Positions 1 to 11,226 are shown, counted from the first letter of the stretch. The stretch is 64,000 nt of DNA from Liopterus haemorrhoidalis (GCA_963971575.1 OZ020623.1:12898980-12962979); one strand, 5' to 3'. Program-made: numbers and translations. Notes: generated by a model not told the origin, from the sequence alone.

Positions 1-694
1 AATGCAGTTTTTAATAAGATAAATAATTGGGGAGCTATGAGGACAGCTACCTATAAATGCAGAATCTCACTTATTATTTACTTTCTTCAAAAATATATAC
101 AAAAACGTACGAAGAACGGGTACTTCAGCTAGTCTAGAATAAATTTAATTTTGCTGAATGGTCCATTGGTGGTTTTTGAAAATCAAAAATAGTGTTATTG
201 AAAAATCACAGGTTAAATTACGTTGTTAATTTACTCGTCATGAAGTGTTTATTGTTACTGATACAATATAACGTCAATGATGACATCAATGTAAAGCTGT
301 ATCATTACATAAAAAATTAATTAGACATTAAAAAAATACACTTGTACAACATGTGTGTTGTAAACAGTATTTTACGATAACAACAAATGAATGAAAGAAG
401 ATAAAATACACGAGCAACAGAAAAAATATGTCTGCCTTTTAGTGCCTCAAATATTTCAAATATTCTACTACGACTTAAAGTAACGTGATGATGAAACGTA
501 ACAAGGAAAATTAAAGTCCGTTCAAACGTTAGAATTCAGTATTGGTCTTATGGGAAATGGGAACGGTGTTGCCAAATGTTGTAAGATTGTCAAACAATGA
601 GGTTATATAACACTAGCTAAAAACAAAAACGATATATCGTCCAATTTTATTACTATAGATTTGAAAACCTTTTATATTCTACCACAATATATAT
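1..694. other. AT-rich intergenic DNA, no gene seen
   Basis: No reading frame of useful length and no transposon end that I recognise. The sequence is AT-rich with many stop codons in all frames. Confidence 0.5.
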
Positions 695-1355
695 ATAGTT
701 CAGGGGAACTCTGGATGGACAGGGACCTAATGAGTTGTGTTAGTTTTGTTTGACTCGGGATGGTCAGGGACCTCAATGAGTTGTGTTAGTTTTGTTTGAC
801 TCGGGATGGTTAGGGACCTTAAGGAGATGTGTTTGATTTGTTGACTTGGGATGGTAAGGGACCTCAAGGAGTTGTGTTAGTTTTGTATTACTCTGGATGG
901 TTAGGGATCTCAAGAAGTTGTGATAGTTTTGTTCGACTCTGGATGGTCAGAGACCTCAAGGAGTTCAGGGGAACTTTGAATCGTTAGGGACCTCAAGGAA
1001 TTGGGTTAGTTTTGTTTGACTTTGGATCGTCAGGGACCTCAAGGAGGTGTGTTAGTTTTGTTTGACTCTGGATGGTCAGGGACCTGAAGGAGTTCAAGGG
1101 AACTTTGGATCGTTAGGGTCCTCAAGGAATTGGGTTAGTTTTGTTTGACTCTGGATCATCAAGGACCTCAAGGAGTTGTGTTAGTTTTGTATGACTCTGA
1201 ATGGTCAGGGACCTCAAGGAGTTCAGGGGAACTTTGGATTGTTACGGACCACAAGGAATTGGGTTAGTTTTTTTTTACTCTGGATGGTCAGGGACCTTGA
1301 GAAGTTCAGGGGAACTCTGGATGGTCAGGAACCTCATGGAGTGGGGCAAAACTAA
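695..1355. repeat. Minisatellite with 46-bp and ~37-bp units in a higher-order pattern
   Basis: A tandem array built from two related units. Unit A is about 46 bp and contains GTTAGTTTTGTTTGACTC. Unit B is about 37 bp and contains GTTCAGGGGAACTTTGGA. Both share the core TCAGGGACCTCAAGGA. The first five units are A type, at a constant 46-bp step (for example 741, 787, 832, 878, 924). From about 950 on the order becomes A-A-B repeated, so a secondary period near 129 bp is superimposed. Units differ by scattered substitutions, so the array is not recent. Confidence 0.9.
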
Positions 1356-1380
1356 CATTAATTTTCATTGCTAATGCTTT

Positions 1381-1545
1381 ATTTTGCAGTTATTAAATAC
1401 TGAAAATACCGCGAGGATGCGGCTGGAGCAGGACGGCCTTATAAGAATAGTAAGTTGTTTTATTTTGCAGTTAAAATTTGAAGACGCCGCGAGGACGCGG
1501 CAATGTCAGGTCGGCCGTGTTAGAAACAGGACTAGTTGTTGGTTG
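1381..1545. repeat. Two-copy ~81-bp tandem duplication
   Basis: The segment starting ATTTTGCAGT at 1381 recurs at 1462. Both copies carry GCGAGGAYGCGGC and a following GGCCKT motif. The copies are diverged. The segment lies directly after the minisatellite and is locally GC-rich. No coding function is evident. Confidence 0.6.
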
Positions 1546-1555
1546 TCCTTTTTAA

Positions 1556-1992
1556 CCCTTTACCGCATAATGTGCCATATATGGCAGATTCCGATTTTTA
1601 TTTTTATTTTAAAACTGAATCAAAACGTTACTTCATGAATGTTCATATATGCCACATAAACAGCAATGGATCCTGCAGTATCTCAAGTAATGGGCTGAAT
1701 TTAAACTTCAACGATAACTCTGAATTTATTGAGAAAGGACAACTAGAAGATACGACCTTTTCTTTCAAAAATTCGAGAGCGACTGCTTTTAATCCCTAAT
1801 GAAGAACACCTAGCAATTGACGAGCAAATAATACGGAATAATTTTCTTTTGTAACATAATGTAGAATCATAATGTTCCATGTATGGCACAACTATTTTCA
1901 TAAAAATAATAATTAATATTTTAAACATATTTTTTTAATTAATTTTTCTATTAATAAGTACCAATTCCTAATGCCCATGAATTATTTCAGGG
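1556..1992. mobile_element. Possible TTAA-flanked MITE (piggyBac-like)
   Basis: The sequence TTAA-CCC at 1552-1558 and GGG-TTAA at 1990-1996 bracket 437 bp. TTAA target duplications with CCC/GGG ends are typical of piggyBac-type elements. Subterminal motifs resembling TGCCATATATGGCA occur near the left end, and ATGTATGGCAC lies further in. Beyond the first three bases the terminal repeats match poorly and no transposase is present, so the call is tentative. Confidence 0.35.
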
Positions 1993-2273
1993 TTAATATG
2001 TAACGAAAGCAACTATAATATGATGACATATATGTGACAGATTGTAAAATGACGCGGTAATAAATGCTCATTTTGTACTTGGATCTGTGCGTTATAATTG
2101 ATATTATTATACACGCTAAGAATCGTTTATATACTTAAAAAAAAAATTAAATTGTGAATCATGGACTATAAGTGTATTTTGTCAAAAAGTGACATTTTTA
2201 AAACGAAACAGCCACTTGGTATCAACAAAATATGTTGAAAATTTTGTACAGCGAGCTGTTTAGTTGTTCCAAG

Positions 2274-2381
2274 ATTGAGAGGCTGGCTGATCGCCAAAGA
2301 TTAGGTAGACCAAGAACTGTTCATACACCAGAAGCTATTAAAGCAATTTACCTTCGAATTCACCGCAACCAGTTTAAATAA
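2274..2381 (+). pseudogene. Tc1/mariner-type transposase N-terminal fragment
   Basis: A short open stretch reads IERLADRQRLGRPRT followed by VHTPEAIKAI and a stop at 2379. The GRPRT motif after a basic segment, followed by a TPE helix, matches the linker between the two helix-turn-helix DNA-binding units of Tc1/mariner transposases. No catalytic domain follows, so this is a fossil of about 35 codons. Stops surround it. Confidence 0.55.
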
Positions 2382-3320
2382 CAAAAAAAATAAGTAAATA
2401 AATAAATAAATTATCGTATATTTTAAAAAATTAGTATAGTGGAAGTAATAATAATGTTTTTGCGTTAATTAAAGCAAAAAGTACATTTTCCCTTAATTCG
2501 AAAAATTTACCAACTTTGCAACGCTCTAGCAGCTAAACAGTACATTCCGTAAAAAAACTTATACAAGCAAAACTATAGAGAATTTATTCCTCTTCAATTC
2601 AGTATAGGTATATTTTTTACGAATTTTGCATCGGAAACGAGATTTTTGCAAAAAAGCATTTGGAACGTTTTTCATTCCAGCAAACAATTTTAGTCGCAGA
2701 ACAGCTCAAGTCGTATTAATCGCAGCAATTTGTATAACTCCCGTAAAACTTTCTTTCGAAAACTACGTACTTCCTGCCCTATCTGTATGATTTAATTTTC
2801 ATTTAAAATTTTACGATGGGTAGCAAAGAAGTAGTTAGAAGGAAATTTAGGTCGTACATTGAAAAAATTGCAAAACAAATAATGTTCTGTTAAAGTTTTT
2901 AAGAAGAAATGAGGTCATATTTGTAGATTTTGTCTCTCTTATCCTATTGTTTTCATATATTTCGAAGTAAATTCACCTTTTGCCCTTGTGATAAGTATAA
3001 TACTCTCAAATAAAAAACACAGAAATTGTAAAAAATATTTGTTTTATAAAATAAGGAAGGTCAGTTATAAATTTTAGTTTTAATCTTAACTACACAAAGA
3101 TTTTGAACTTTTAAACTTTGTTTCAGTCAATAAAAAAAAACTTATTACGACACCAACGAACATTTTCATTCTGAAAAGTAAGAAGTGGGAGTGGACGTTG
3201 CCAGAAAATCAGAACAAAGTCGTAGCAATGCTAATTTATTTGAGTTAATCGAAATAAATTTTATTAGAATTGAAGGTCTTTTGTTTTCATTGTCATTTTT
3301 GGCTGTGCCTTCGTCTGTGC
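2382..3320. other. Intergenic, AT-rich; short AAAT microsatellite
   Basis: A short (AAAT)n run lies at about 2388-2412. The rest shows no reading frame or transposon end that I can support. Confidence 0.5.
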
Positions 3321-3327
3321 AGTGCAA

Positions 3328-3600
3328 AAAGTGCTGCAGAAGCTCATCGATTGCTTGTGAAAACTTTTGGTAAATGTGCTTTATCGGAAACAGTATGTGG
3401 AAATTGATTTCGACGATTCAAAAGTAGTGATTCACAACAAACAGCGGCCAGGTCAATTGAAAAAGATTGAAGATGAATAACTGCAAGATCTACTGGAAGA
3501 AAACCCTGTTCAAACATTCAGAAAATTGGTTCAACAGCTCAAAGTTAATATATCAACCATTTCATGACGTGTATGAGCCATGGGAAAGATCCAGAAAGAA
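3328..3600 (+). pseudogene. Mariner transposase N-terminal fossil
   Basis: Translation gives KSAAEAHRLLVKTFG, then a CALSETVCGN segment, a stop, and FRRFKSSDS. A frameshift follows, then LQDLLEENPVQTFRKLVQQL and an AMGKIQKEE segment in another frame. This is the helix-turn-helix half of a mariner transposase, colinear with the N-terminus of the copy at 3899. It is interrupted by in-frame stops and shifts and has no catalytic half. It lies immediately upstream of a better preserved mariner. Confidence 0.7.
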
Positions 3601-3609
3601 GAGAGATTA

Positions 3610-3690
3610 TGGTGATTGTGACTTTTACGACAAACAAGAGCCAGGTCATTTGAAAAAGTTCGAAGATGAACAATATTTTCGAAATTATTA
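3610..3690 (+). pseudogene. Second mariner N-terminal fragment
   Basis: GDCDFYDKQEPGHLKKFEDE corresponds to the GDF-DKE-KKFEDE linker of mariner transposases, the same region already present in the fossil at 3328-3600. It is therefore a second, separately derived scrap rather than a continuation. Confidence 0.5.
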
Positions 3691-3727
3691 TTGACATTTT
3701 GTATTATAAAGAAAGCAAAGCGAAGTA

Positions 3728-5011
3728 CCAGGTCTGCAAGTATGAAATGCGGATTTTGTTCAAACTTGCCGCGCAAACCGAGTGTATAGTTCAAAGTTTC
3801 AAAACATATGGCGTTTTGTTAAGTTATCATTAAGTGTCAAATGCGTATAGGTTATAATTTGAAAAGTGATCATAAAGTTTTGTTTTACTGTGTTAAAAAT
3901 GTCAAATTTTGTACCAAATAAAGAACATTCGCGGACAGTACTACTGTTTTGTTTTCATTTGAAAAAAACTGCTGCTGAATCATACCGACTGCTTCGAGAA
4001 GCTTATGGTGAATATGCTCCATCGCAAGATACGTGTGAACGATGGTTTCGGCGTTTCAAAAGTGGTGACTTCGATCTTACAGACAAAGAACTTGGAAATC
4101 CTCCAAAAAAATATGAAGATACAAAATTGGAAACATTGCTACAGGAAGACGATAGCCAATCACAAAAACAACTAGCAGAGCAGTTAGGTGTTAGTCAGCA
4201 AGCTGTTTCCAATCGCCTACGAGAGATGGGTAAGATCCAGAAAGTCGGCGGATGGGTTCCACATGCCCTGAATGAGAGGCAGATGGAAAAACGCAAAAAC
4301 ACTTGTGAAATTTTGATTGCACGATACAAAAGAAAGTCTTTTTTGCATCGTATCATTACTGGCGATGAAAAATGGATTTATTTTGAAAATCCCAAACGCA
4401 AAAAATCATGGGTGAACCCAGGCTCACCATCCACATCAACTGCAAGACCGAATCGCTTTGGCAAAAAGACAATGCTCTGTACTTGGCGGGACCAAAAGGG
4501 TGTGGTCTATTATGAATTGTTAAAACCTGGTGAAACAGTTAATACCCAACGCTACCAACAACAACTGATCGAATTGAACCATTCGCTGCTCATAAAACGA
4601 CCAGAATACGAAAGAAGACAGCACAAGGTAATCTTTCTTCTCGATAACGCTTCATCACATAAGGCAAAAACGTTTGCAACACATTGGAGGCACTCAAGTG
4701 GGAAGTGCTACCCCATGCCGCTTACTCACCAGACTTGGCCCCTTCAGATTACCACATGTTCGCATTGATGGGTCACGCACTTGCCGAGCAGCACCTTTGT
4801 TCATATGAAAATGTGAAAGAATGGCTAGATGAATGGTTTGCGGGGAAAGAGAAAGAGTTCTACTGGCGAGGTATTCACAAATTGCCTGAAAGATGGGAAA
4901 AATGTATAACTTCTAATGGACCATACTTTGAATAAATAAAGTTTTACTGTTCTTTTGAGTTTAATGTGTTTTATTTAAAAAAAAATCCGCATTTCATACT
5001 TGTAGACCTGG
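3728..5011 (+). mobile_element. Full-length mariner element, 1284 bp
   Basis: The ends are inverted repeats: CCAGGTCTGCAAGTATGAAA at the left, and at the right TTTCATACTTGTAGACCTGG, its near-perfect reverse complement. Both are flanked by the TA target duplication (3726-3727 and 5012-5013). The 1.28-kb length is normal for mariner. A second, more decayed copy lies at 18045-19330. The enclosed transposase gene carries a frameshift. Confidence 0.93.
3899..4935 (+). pseudogene. Mariner transposase (DD34D), one frameshift
   Basis: Cut-and-paste transposase that would bind the TIRs of the surrounding element and move it in the nucleus. The start at 3899 gives MSNFVPNKEHSRTV, the usual mariner beginning; an upstream in-frame ATG at 3866 only adds 11 residues. 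The N-terminal half holds two helix-turn-helix units and the WVPHAL linker. The first catalytic Asp is in ITGDEKWIYF, the second in FLLDNASSHK, the third in SPDLAPSDYH, with 34 residues between the last two once the shift is allowed for. Near 4668-4675 a base is missing relative to the copy at 18215. This splits the frame after the second Asp, and the C-terminus continues in another frame to 4935. Otherwise the gene is nearly intact, so the insertion is relatively young. Confidence 0.9.
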
Positions 5012-5420
5012 TAAGACAATCCAAAAGTAAGACTTCTGAATTATTACACATTTAATATTTTTTGGTAGTGTTTTGAAATTATCTACGTTCCGAATGAATA
5101 CCTACGTAATACATTCACAAATTCTATTGATATCAAGTTGCTAATAAATTACACTCTTGAAGTTTAAAGTACAAAATTTAAAGAATTTATTTACATATAT
5201 GAAGTCTTTTAACAAATGTTTTGTTTTTCGCAATTTACATATTTGTTGTTAATCAGTCGTCAAATGTCCTCACATAAATTAAAAACGTAAAAATTAATAC
5301 CAAAATTCAAGCCTTCGTGGGGAATTATCAACTTATGGATATCGCGTTCAAGTCCCATACCAATGAGCCATGAAGGTATGAAAGAGTGAAGATATAATTC
5401 ATTTCAAATGACATAAGTTG
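5012..5420. other. Intergenic, nothing recognised
   Basis: An AT-rich spacer between two mariner elements. No reading frame or repeat end is visible. Confidence 0.5.
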
Positions 5421-6972
5421 TGTAAATTAAGTAACCGGACTGATTTTTATTTTTATTTTTTTTTTTTTTCGAAATAGAATTACAATTCAATATTATCTCC
5501 CTCAAAATAAATGCTGGAACTCGGATACTGGAATAGCTTTCAGCTGGTCGTTTGCGGACGTTTGAATGTGTCCCAAAATGACGTCCCTTGAGGTTATTTT
5601 ACAATCTTGGGAAGAGGAAGAAGTCAGAAGGACTCAAGTTAGGGGAATAAGGAGGCTGAGGAGCCACAGGAATGTTTTCACTGGCCAAAAATTCGTTTAT
5701 TGAAATTGCTGTGTGACAAGGCAGATTTTTATCATCCCTAATTCATTGGTCAAAATGTGATGAACGGTAATGTGAGTCAAATTCAACTCTTCCCCGATCA
5801 TTCTGACTGTCAACCGACGATCTGAACGCACAAGATCCCGGATTCTGTCGACGATTTCATCGGTTCTTGAAGATGAAGGTCTTCCGTTGCGTGATTCATC
5901 TTCAATCAACTCTCTTCCTTCTGAAAATTCCTTAAACCACCAAAAAACCTGGGTCCTTGACAACACACTGTCTCCATAGGCCTGCTGAAGTTTTGCAAAA
6001 GTATCCGTTGCACTGTGTCCAAATTTAGAGCAAAACCAGATATAGCTCAGTCGCTGAAACAGCGCAGATCGTAATTTTGCGTCATAACTTCAATGACAAA
6101 CTTAGTAGCAACAAAATAACTAAATCGATTTTTTTTGCATATGAATTATATACTAATATTGCTCTTTACTCTTTTATTTTACTAAAACATACCTTTTGAA
6201 GTAATATTTAGTTTGTGTTCGATAGTCATTTTGAAGATTTACAAATTTTAAAAGTGTTTATTTAATATATGGACATTGAATTGGTATCCCTGAATAAAAC
6301 GATGTTTACATTTGCCATTTAATAATACGTCTGTTGTGTTTTGATACTGACTTGTGTTCAAATATCTAACTTATAGTATTTTCTAAAAATCTTTTTTATT
6401 TAGTTTGTTGTTTATTTAGCAGTTTTGTGTTTAGTTATATATTTTCTTATAGATTGTCTTATTTGATTTTGTGTGTACTGCATAGTTTTTAGGTTATATT
6501 CAACTTGTTTTTATTTTCTTTTCTTTGATCATATTTTTGGATCACATCAGCTCTTTGTAGGACTATTTTGCCTATTAGAATAGTTTATTTGTTTCTACTG
6601 TTCTTATTCTTATATTTTCATTTCATTTCGATACAAGTGACAGCGTACAAATATTACATTCGTTAAATAGATGAATGTAAACGTACTAAACCTGACGTCA
6701 CATTTTTTGTGACGTTTCAAGTGACGCAACTGCACTGTTTCGTCGATTTCCCTATAGCACACCGTTGCTCGAAATGAATGTCACTCATTTTTAAAACGCA
6801 CTAGAAAAAACTGTTTCACGAAAAAAAATCACTACAGACAACAAAATTAGTCTAGCGAGTTCACACTCGTACTGAAGGCGTATCATATGCTCACCTGTTG
6901 CCCCTCCAAGTCCCGCGCTCCAAATGTTGCCAGATCAAACGCTATATTGCCAGTCCGATTACTTAATTTACA
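5421..6972 (-). mobile_element. Mariner-type element with 24-bp terminal inverted repeats
   Basis: GTGTAAATTAAGTAACCGGA at the left end is mirrored at the right by TCCGATTACTTAATTTACAC, with one mismatch over about 24 bp including CGGACTG. Inside is a deleted minus-strand mariner transposase. The part on its 5' side (about 6100-6950) includes a locally GC-richer stretch and an AT-rich stretch that could be foreign. At 1.55 kb it is longer than a normal mariner, even though the transposase is internally deleted. Confidence 0.7.
5590..6050 (-). pseudogene. Internally deleted mariner transposase
   Basis: On the minus strand the N-terminal part reads KFGHSATDTFAKLQQAYGDS, then LSRTQVFWWFKEFSEGRE, GRPSSS and VRSDRRLTVRMIGEELNL. 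These are both helix-turn-helix units of a mariner transposase. The reading frame then jumps, a frame away, to SENIPVAPQPPYSPNLSPSD and FFLFPRL, which holds the third catalytic Asp. The first two catalytic acids are gone. This is the usual shape of a non-autonomous deletion derivative. Confidence 0.8.
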
Positions 6973-7740
6973 CACCTCCTATAATGAACTGTAAAAGAAC
7001 ATAACTTCACGTACCAAATTTTATAGTGCCATAGTCGCCAAGGAGTTAACTTTTTTATTTCTTGGTGAATCCATTATTTGTTTAACTTTTGAGATACGCT
7101 GACAATAAAGAAAATAAAACTTTCGACTGTAATTAATTTTGTTTTGAACGATAAACCTGAGTGGGTAGAGTCCAATTCAAAAAAACTTAAATAATTCGCG
7201 CAGGTAGAAAGAAATTTTGTCTTATGCTAGGTCATGGTCTATCTAAACATCATTCCTAATTTATTAGGCTATTGAAATTTACATAGTCAAACAGCAAAAT
7301 AAATAACAGACCTTATATTAAAATGTTTCAAAGAAATTTGCTTTACTTGTTCCTGAATTCAATGTGAAGAAATTCAAAGAAATTAGATGCTATTTGAAAG
7401 TGTACTTCGCTACTAATAAAGCTGTTATTATATTTAATAATTTCGCATTGAGTTAGTTGAAAGTGAGAAACCAGAATATTGAAATGGAGATTTTTTTTTT
7501 TTTCAAATGGATTTATATGCAAGATTTTTTGCTGTCTCGTTCCACAAGGTGTCTTTGATAAGTCGGTAACTTCGAAATGAAAGATTTTTTTTACAAAAAT
7601 TTCCCTTTTTTCACCACAGTCTCTTTTTAGCTCGATACATTTTGCTCAATGATATTCCAATTTCTTTAAACCTTCCAAAAAGAACGATTTCTCGAACTCG
7701 AAAAATAGACGTGTTTCAGCGATTATTTAATTTTAATTTA
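6973..7740. other. Intergenic, nothing recognised
   Basis: AT-rich DNA with several poly-T tracts. No coding signature or repeat end. Confidence 0.5.
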
Positions 7741-7989
7741 ATTTATTAGAAATAACAGCACAACAGACCGAAGTCCAAAATGTGCCATTATACATGTATA
7801 TATATAAGTTGAGTTGTACATTTTATTGTATTAATTATAATGCTATCTTAACTCTAACTAATAACAGCAATAATATAATGTGTTATTGAATATTTCATTA
7901 TACAAACAAAAAATAAAATAAAAATAAAAAAATAAAAAAACTCAAGAATAAATAACAAAATTTAAAGGATAATGAACAAAATTTAAAAT

Positions 7990-8692
7990 TTAAGACAATA
8001 TTTCAGTTCCAGCGCTTCTAAAACCAGCATAACTTATGTTAAAAATGTCGATGTCTGTGTCACTGATCAGAAGAGGGTTATATAGTTGGGACATTCTAGA
8101 GATGGGACTCATTTTACTGTAGTTTGTAGAGAACTTGGTTACATTAAACAAGTAGTTCCTACATCTCAAATCATTTGTTGGAACTTTAATGCCAAACTGA
8201 GCCAAAATGTCCGGACAAGATACTGTATTGTCAAAAATTTTATATAATAAAAGTAGGCTATGGAGATTACGACGTTTTTCAAGTGACGTAACTTCATACT
8301 TATTTTGTAAAACCCCACAAGATACATATTTAGGATAAGTATTCGTCATTCTAAATTCTAATAATCTTAAAAACTTTGAGTTTTTTCAATAGTGTATGTA
8401 TTTTTTTTGAAATGGCGACCATATCACTGAAGCGTTCTCTAACTTTGGTCTAACATATGCATTAAACAGAGTTATGTAAGTTACAGTATTTTTAAATTCA
8501 TATCCCGGTCCGTAAAACAAAACCACGATTCTTCGAAGCTTGCGCAACAATATGTTCAATATGACATTTAAAACTTAGTTTTGAGTCAAAATAAACACCC
8601 AGATTTCTCATGATCTCCACTCTTTCTACTAATATTCTATTCAAATTATATGGATGAATTAATATGTCCCTTTTTCGGCTGAATGATATCAT
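7990..8692 (-). pseudogene. LINE reverse transcriptase, C-terminal part, frameshifted
   Basis: The piece at 8498-8692 includes VEIMRNLGVYFDSKLSFKCH, the region that follows the catalytic core in CR1/Jockey-type RTs. The piece at 7990-8349 ends in a SAGTEILS tail and includes LEKRRNLHSLLLLYKIFD, typical of the extreme C-terminus of these proteins. The pieces are in different frames from each other and from the core, so the ORF has decayed. Confidence 0.75.
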
Positions 8693-8709
8693 TTTGCATT
8701 TCTTAGAAT

Positions 8710-9407
8710 TTAAATGGAGGCCTGTAATTCAATCCAACTGTTTAAGTTGTTTAACTGCTTTTCTAACGTCTTACAGTCATCCAAACATGATATCGTTTTA
8801 AACAATTTGATATCGTCAGCAAATAATAAACAATCACATTCATCCAATATTTGTGTTACATTATTAATAGTTAGTAAAAAGAGTAGCGGTCCAAGATTGG
8901 ATCCTTGAGGAACACCAGAAACCAGAGAATAAGATGAAGATCTACAATTATTATATTCAACATATTGTTGCCTTTCCTCGAGGTATGACACAAACCATTC
9001 GCAGATCACGTCGGAGAGACCGCAATCAGTCAATGCTTCAATAATTGCACTATGTAAAATTCTGTCAAATGCTTTGCTCATATCTAAGTACAAGATGTCG
9101 GTCTGTTTACCCAAGTCCATATTACGAGCAATAAAATTAGTTATATGTAATAAATTAGTAACTGTGGACTTGGATTTTACAAATCCATGTTGGCATGGAG
9201 TTATGAGAGACGCAACCTGATTGTAAACATATTTATACATTATCTGTTCGAACACTTTAACTGGAGTAGATAATATTGATATCGGTCTATAATTTTTTAT
9301 TAGGCGTTTATCCCCCGACTTAAAAATGGGACAAACCCGAGCAACTTTCCACTTTTCCGGAAAAATCTTTGTAGCCAGGGAAAGATTAAAAAGTATCTGA
9401 AACGGTT
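8710..9407 (-). pseudogene. LINE reverse transcriptase, core domain
   Basis: This would copy LINE RNA into DNA at the target nick. Translation from about 9407 shows the RT fingers: a KSGDKRLIKNYRPIS segment, then the FVKSKST, DILYLDMSKAFD and SGVPQGSNLGPLLF motifs. The catalytic LLFADDIKLFK box is intact, and LNSWI follows. Codons are open across about 230 residues, but there is no endonuclease upstream. The downstream thumb/connection lies in other frames, so the protein is not made whole. Confidence 0.85.
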
Positions 9408-9409
9408 AA

Positions 9410-9600
9410 AAAAAATAAATTATATCCTCGTTCGATGCGAATCTTTTTCCAGCGAACCATTTCTTCATATTTAGGAAGAGAAAGAAGTCGCAGTGAGCCA
9501 AATCTGGAGAATAGGATGAATGAGAGATCAGTTTGTACGAAATTCGACCAATTTGGCCGTTGCAATTGCGGAATGTAGTAGTATATTTTGTCCATCAGGT
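9410..9600 (-). pseudogene. Mariner transposase C-terminal scrap
   Basis: The minus strand reads ISHSSYSPDLAHCDFFLFLN followed by MKKWFAGKRFASNEE. This is the block around the third catalytic Asp and the following basic segment of a mariner transposase. Nothing of the N-terminus is present. It abuts the truncated 5' end of the LINE. Confidence 0.65.
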
Positions 9601-9751
9601 AGACACAACAAAATGGTTACGGTAATCAACATAATTTTGTAATTTCATAAATACAAATTGTATTAACGTGTTTTGTATTTCCCAAATTGCTCATTAATTT
9701 GCATACTAAGTGCATCGTACTCGTTACCTGTAAAGACAGCTTTAAATTGTA

Positions 9752-10316
9752 ATGGGTGTTTTTTTTAGAGGTATAGAACTTTAAATTGCAATAAAACAAC
9801 GATGGATTATTCGATTGACATGAATTTTTTTTTATTCAAAAGATAATCTTATGGCATTACATTTTAAATATGATTTCTGGCATATGACCGCCACGGCTGG
9901 CTCGGATGTAGTCCAATCTGGACGTCCAATTTTCGATGACTTTTTCCAACATTTGTGGCCGTATATCGGCAATAACACGGCGAATGTTGTCTTCCAAATG
10001 GTCAAGCGTTTGTGGCTTATCCGCATAGACCAATGACTTTACATAGCCCCACAGAAAGTAGTCCAGCGGTGTTAAATCACAAGATCTTGGAGGCCAATTC
10101 ACAGGTCCAAAACGTGAAATTAGGCGGTCACCAAACGTGTCTTTCAATAAATCGATTGTGGGACGAGCTGTGTGACATGTTGCGCCGTCTTGTTGGTATG
10201 ATTTAATGTAATGCCACAAGATTATCTTTCGAATAAAATAAAATTCATGTCAATCGAATAATCCATCGTTGTTTTATTGCAATTTAAAGTTCTATACCTC
10301 TAAAAAAAACACCCGT
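9752..10316 (-). mobile_element. 565-bp deletion element with ~115-bp terminal inverted repeats
   Basis: The left end GGGTGTTTTTTTTAGAGGTA has a mirror image at 10316. The match continues with few changes for about 115 bp, through AACGATGGATTATTCGATTG and on to GGCATTACATT. Both ends abut TA (9750-9751 and 10317-10318). Such long arms are unusual for Tc1/mariner-type elements. Between them is only the last third of a DD41D-type transposase. The arms are nearly identical, which suggests recent origin or conversion. Confidence 0.9.
9857..10219 (-). pseudogene. Truncated DD41D-type transposase C-terminus
   Basis: About 120 residues on the minus strand, open throughout. It starts inside the inverted repeat and contains YQQDGATCHTARPTIDLL with the second catalytic Asp, and SCDLTPLDYFLWGYVKS with the third. 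There are 41 residues between them. A C-terminal helix, DNIRRVIADIRPQML, and RASRGGHMPEI follow. The first catalytic Asp and the whole DNA-binding half are missing, so it cannot be an active transposase. Confidence 0.85.
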
Positions 10317-10365
10317 TACTAATTCTTAACGGTAACGATTCAAAACGCGAACCAAAAATTCCCGC

Positions 10366-11226
10366 TTAATAATTATAATAATAATAATAATAAATTTATT
10401 TTTCAAAAATATTTACAAGCTATTTACAAGTATTATTGTTTTAAATATAATAAATTATCTATGACTAATATAATACCCCATTAAACACTTAAGGTGTTAA
10501 TAATCAAGACAAAATTTAAATGAAATTTGAAATTTAACAGTAAATCTATATATGGAAAAGCTGTGAAATAGTAGCAGTATCCATATTTATTAACCAGTCA
10601 GTCATTTTTGATTTGAAATGTTTGGGGTACGTAACAGATGTAATACTACTGGGAAGCAGATTATAAACTTTGGCAGCAAAGAAGTCGAAACATCGTTGTC
10701 CGATAGACGTCGTCTTTCTTGGCACCAAGACTTGATCTTTATCCGAGGCTCTAGTCTGTTTTGGGTTTTGTTTTCGTTGAAAATGATTATTTTTGACGTG
10801 GTATAAAACTGTAGCTTTGCAGTACAGTAGTCTTATAGGCATAAGCTTGTTGAATTTGTATAGATCAGCTGATGGATGTTGTAGTGGTTTATTGAAAATC
10901 TTCTTGAGAACCCTGTTATGAATTCTTTCAAGAGGCTGTATCACATTTTCATATGCCCCTCCCCAGGCTAGGATACCATATTTTAGTACGGATAAAAACA
11001 GTGCATGATATATTCTGATTAAATTAGATCTGCATAATATAGGCACTAATTTGTTAAATATTGCTAATAGGTATCTAAGTTTTTTAGCTAATTGTGCTGC
11101 ATGCATATCCCACTTTAGATGTTGGTCGATATGAATTCCTAGGTAGAGAAGGTGATTAGAGCGTTCTATTTGAAAGCAAGCACAATTTGTGTGGTCACAG
11201 AGTTTATCATGGATCTTTATCGCCAT
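10366..11226 (-). pseudogene. CR1/Jockey-like LINE 3' fragment with TTA tail
   Basis: An open frame at 10546-11226 (226 residues, minus strand) reads HLLYLGIHIDQHLKWDMHAA, then LIRIYHALFLSVLKYGILAW, then RIHNRVLKKIFN and a conserved C-terminal tail. This is the region after the catalytic core of CR1/Jockey-type reverse transcriptases. The catalytic FADD box is absent. The 3' end, at the low-coordinate side, is a (TAA)n run at about 10377-10393, a microsatellite tail common in these LINEs. The fragment is therefore a 5'-truncated insertion. Confidence 0.8.

Larger units (their letters stand above)
7741..9407 (-). mobile_element. 5'-truncated LINE (CR1/Jockey-like), minus strand
   Basis: Reverse-transcriptase coding sequence runs leftwards from about 9407 to about 7990, followed by an A-rich minus-strand tail (T-rich/AAATA-rich plus-strand sequence around 7900-7960). 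The 5' end is missing: there is no endonuclease domain, and a mariner scrap abuts it at 9410. The 3' region resembles the LINE fragment at 51900-52560, which suggests one family. Confidence 0.8.

Noticed and set aside
695..1355. A CRISPR array.
   Set aside because: Units are contiguous variants without unique spacers, and the context is a eukaryotic transposon-rich genome.
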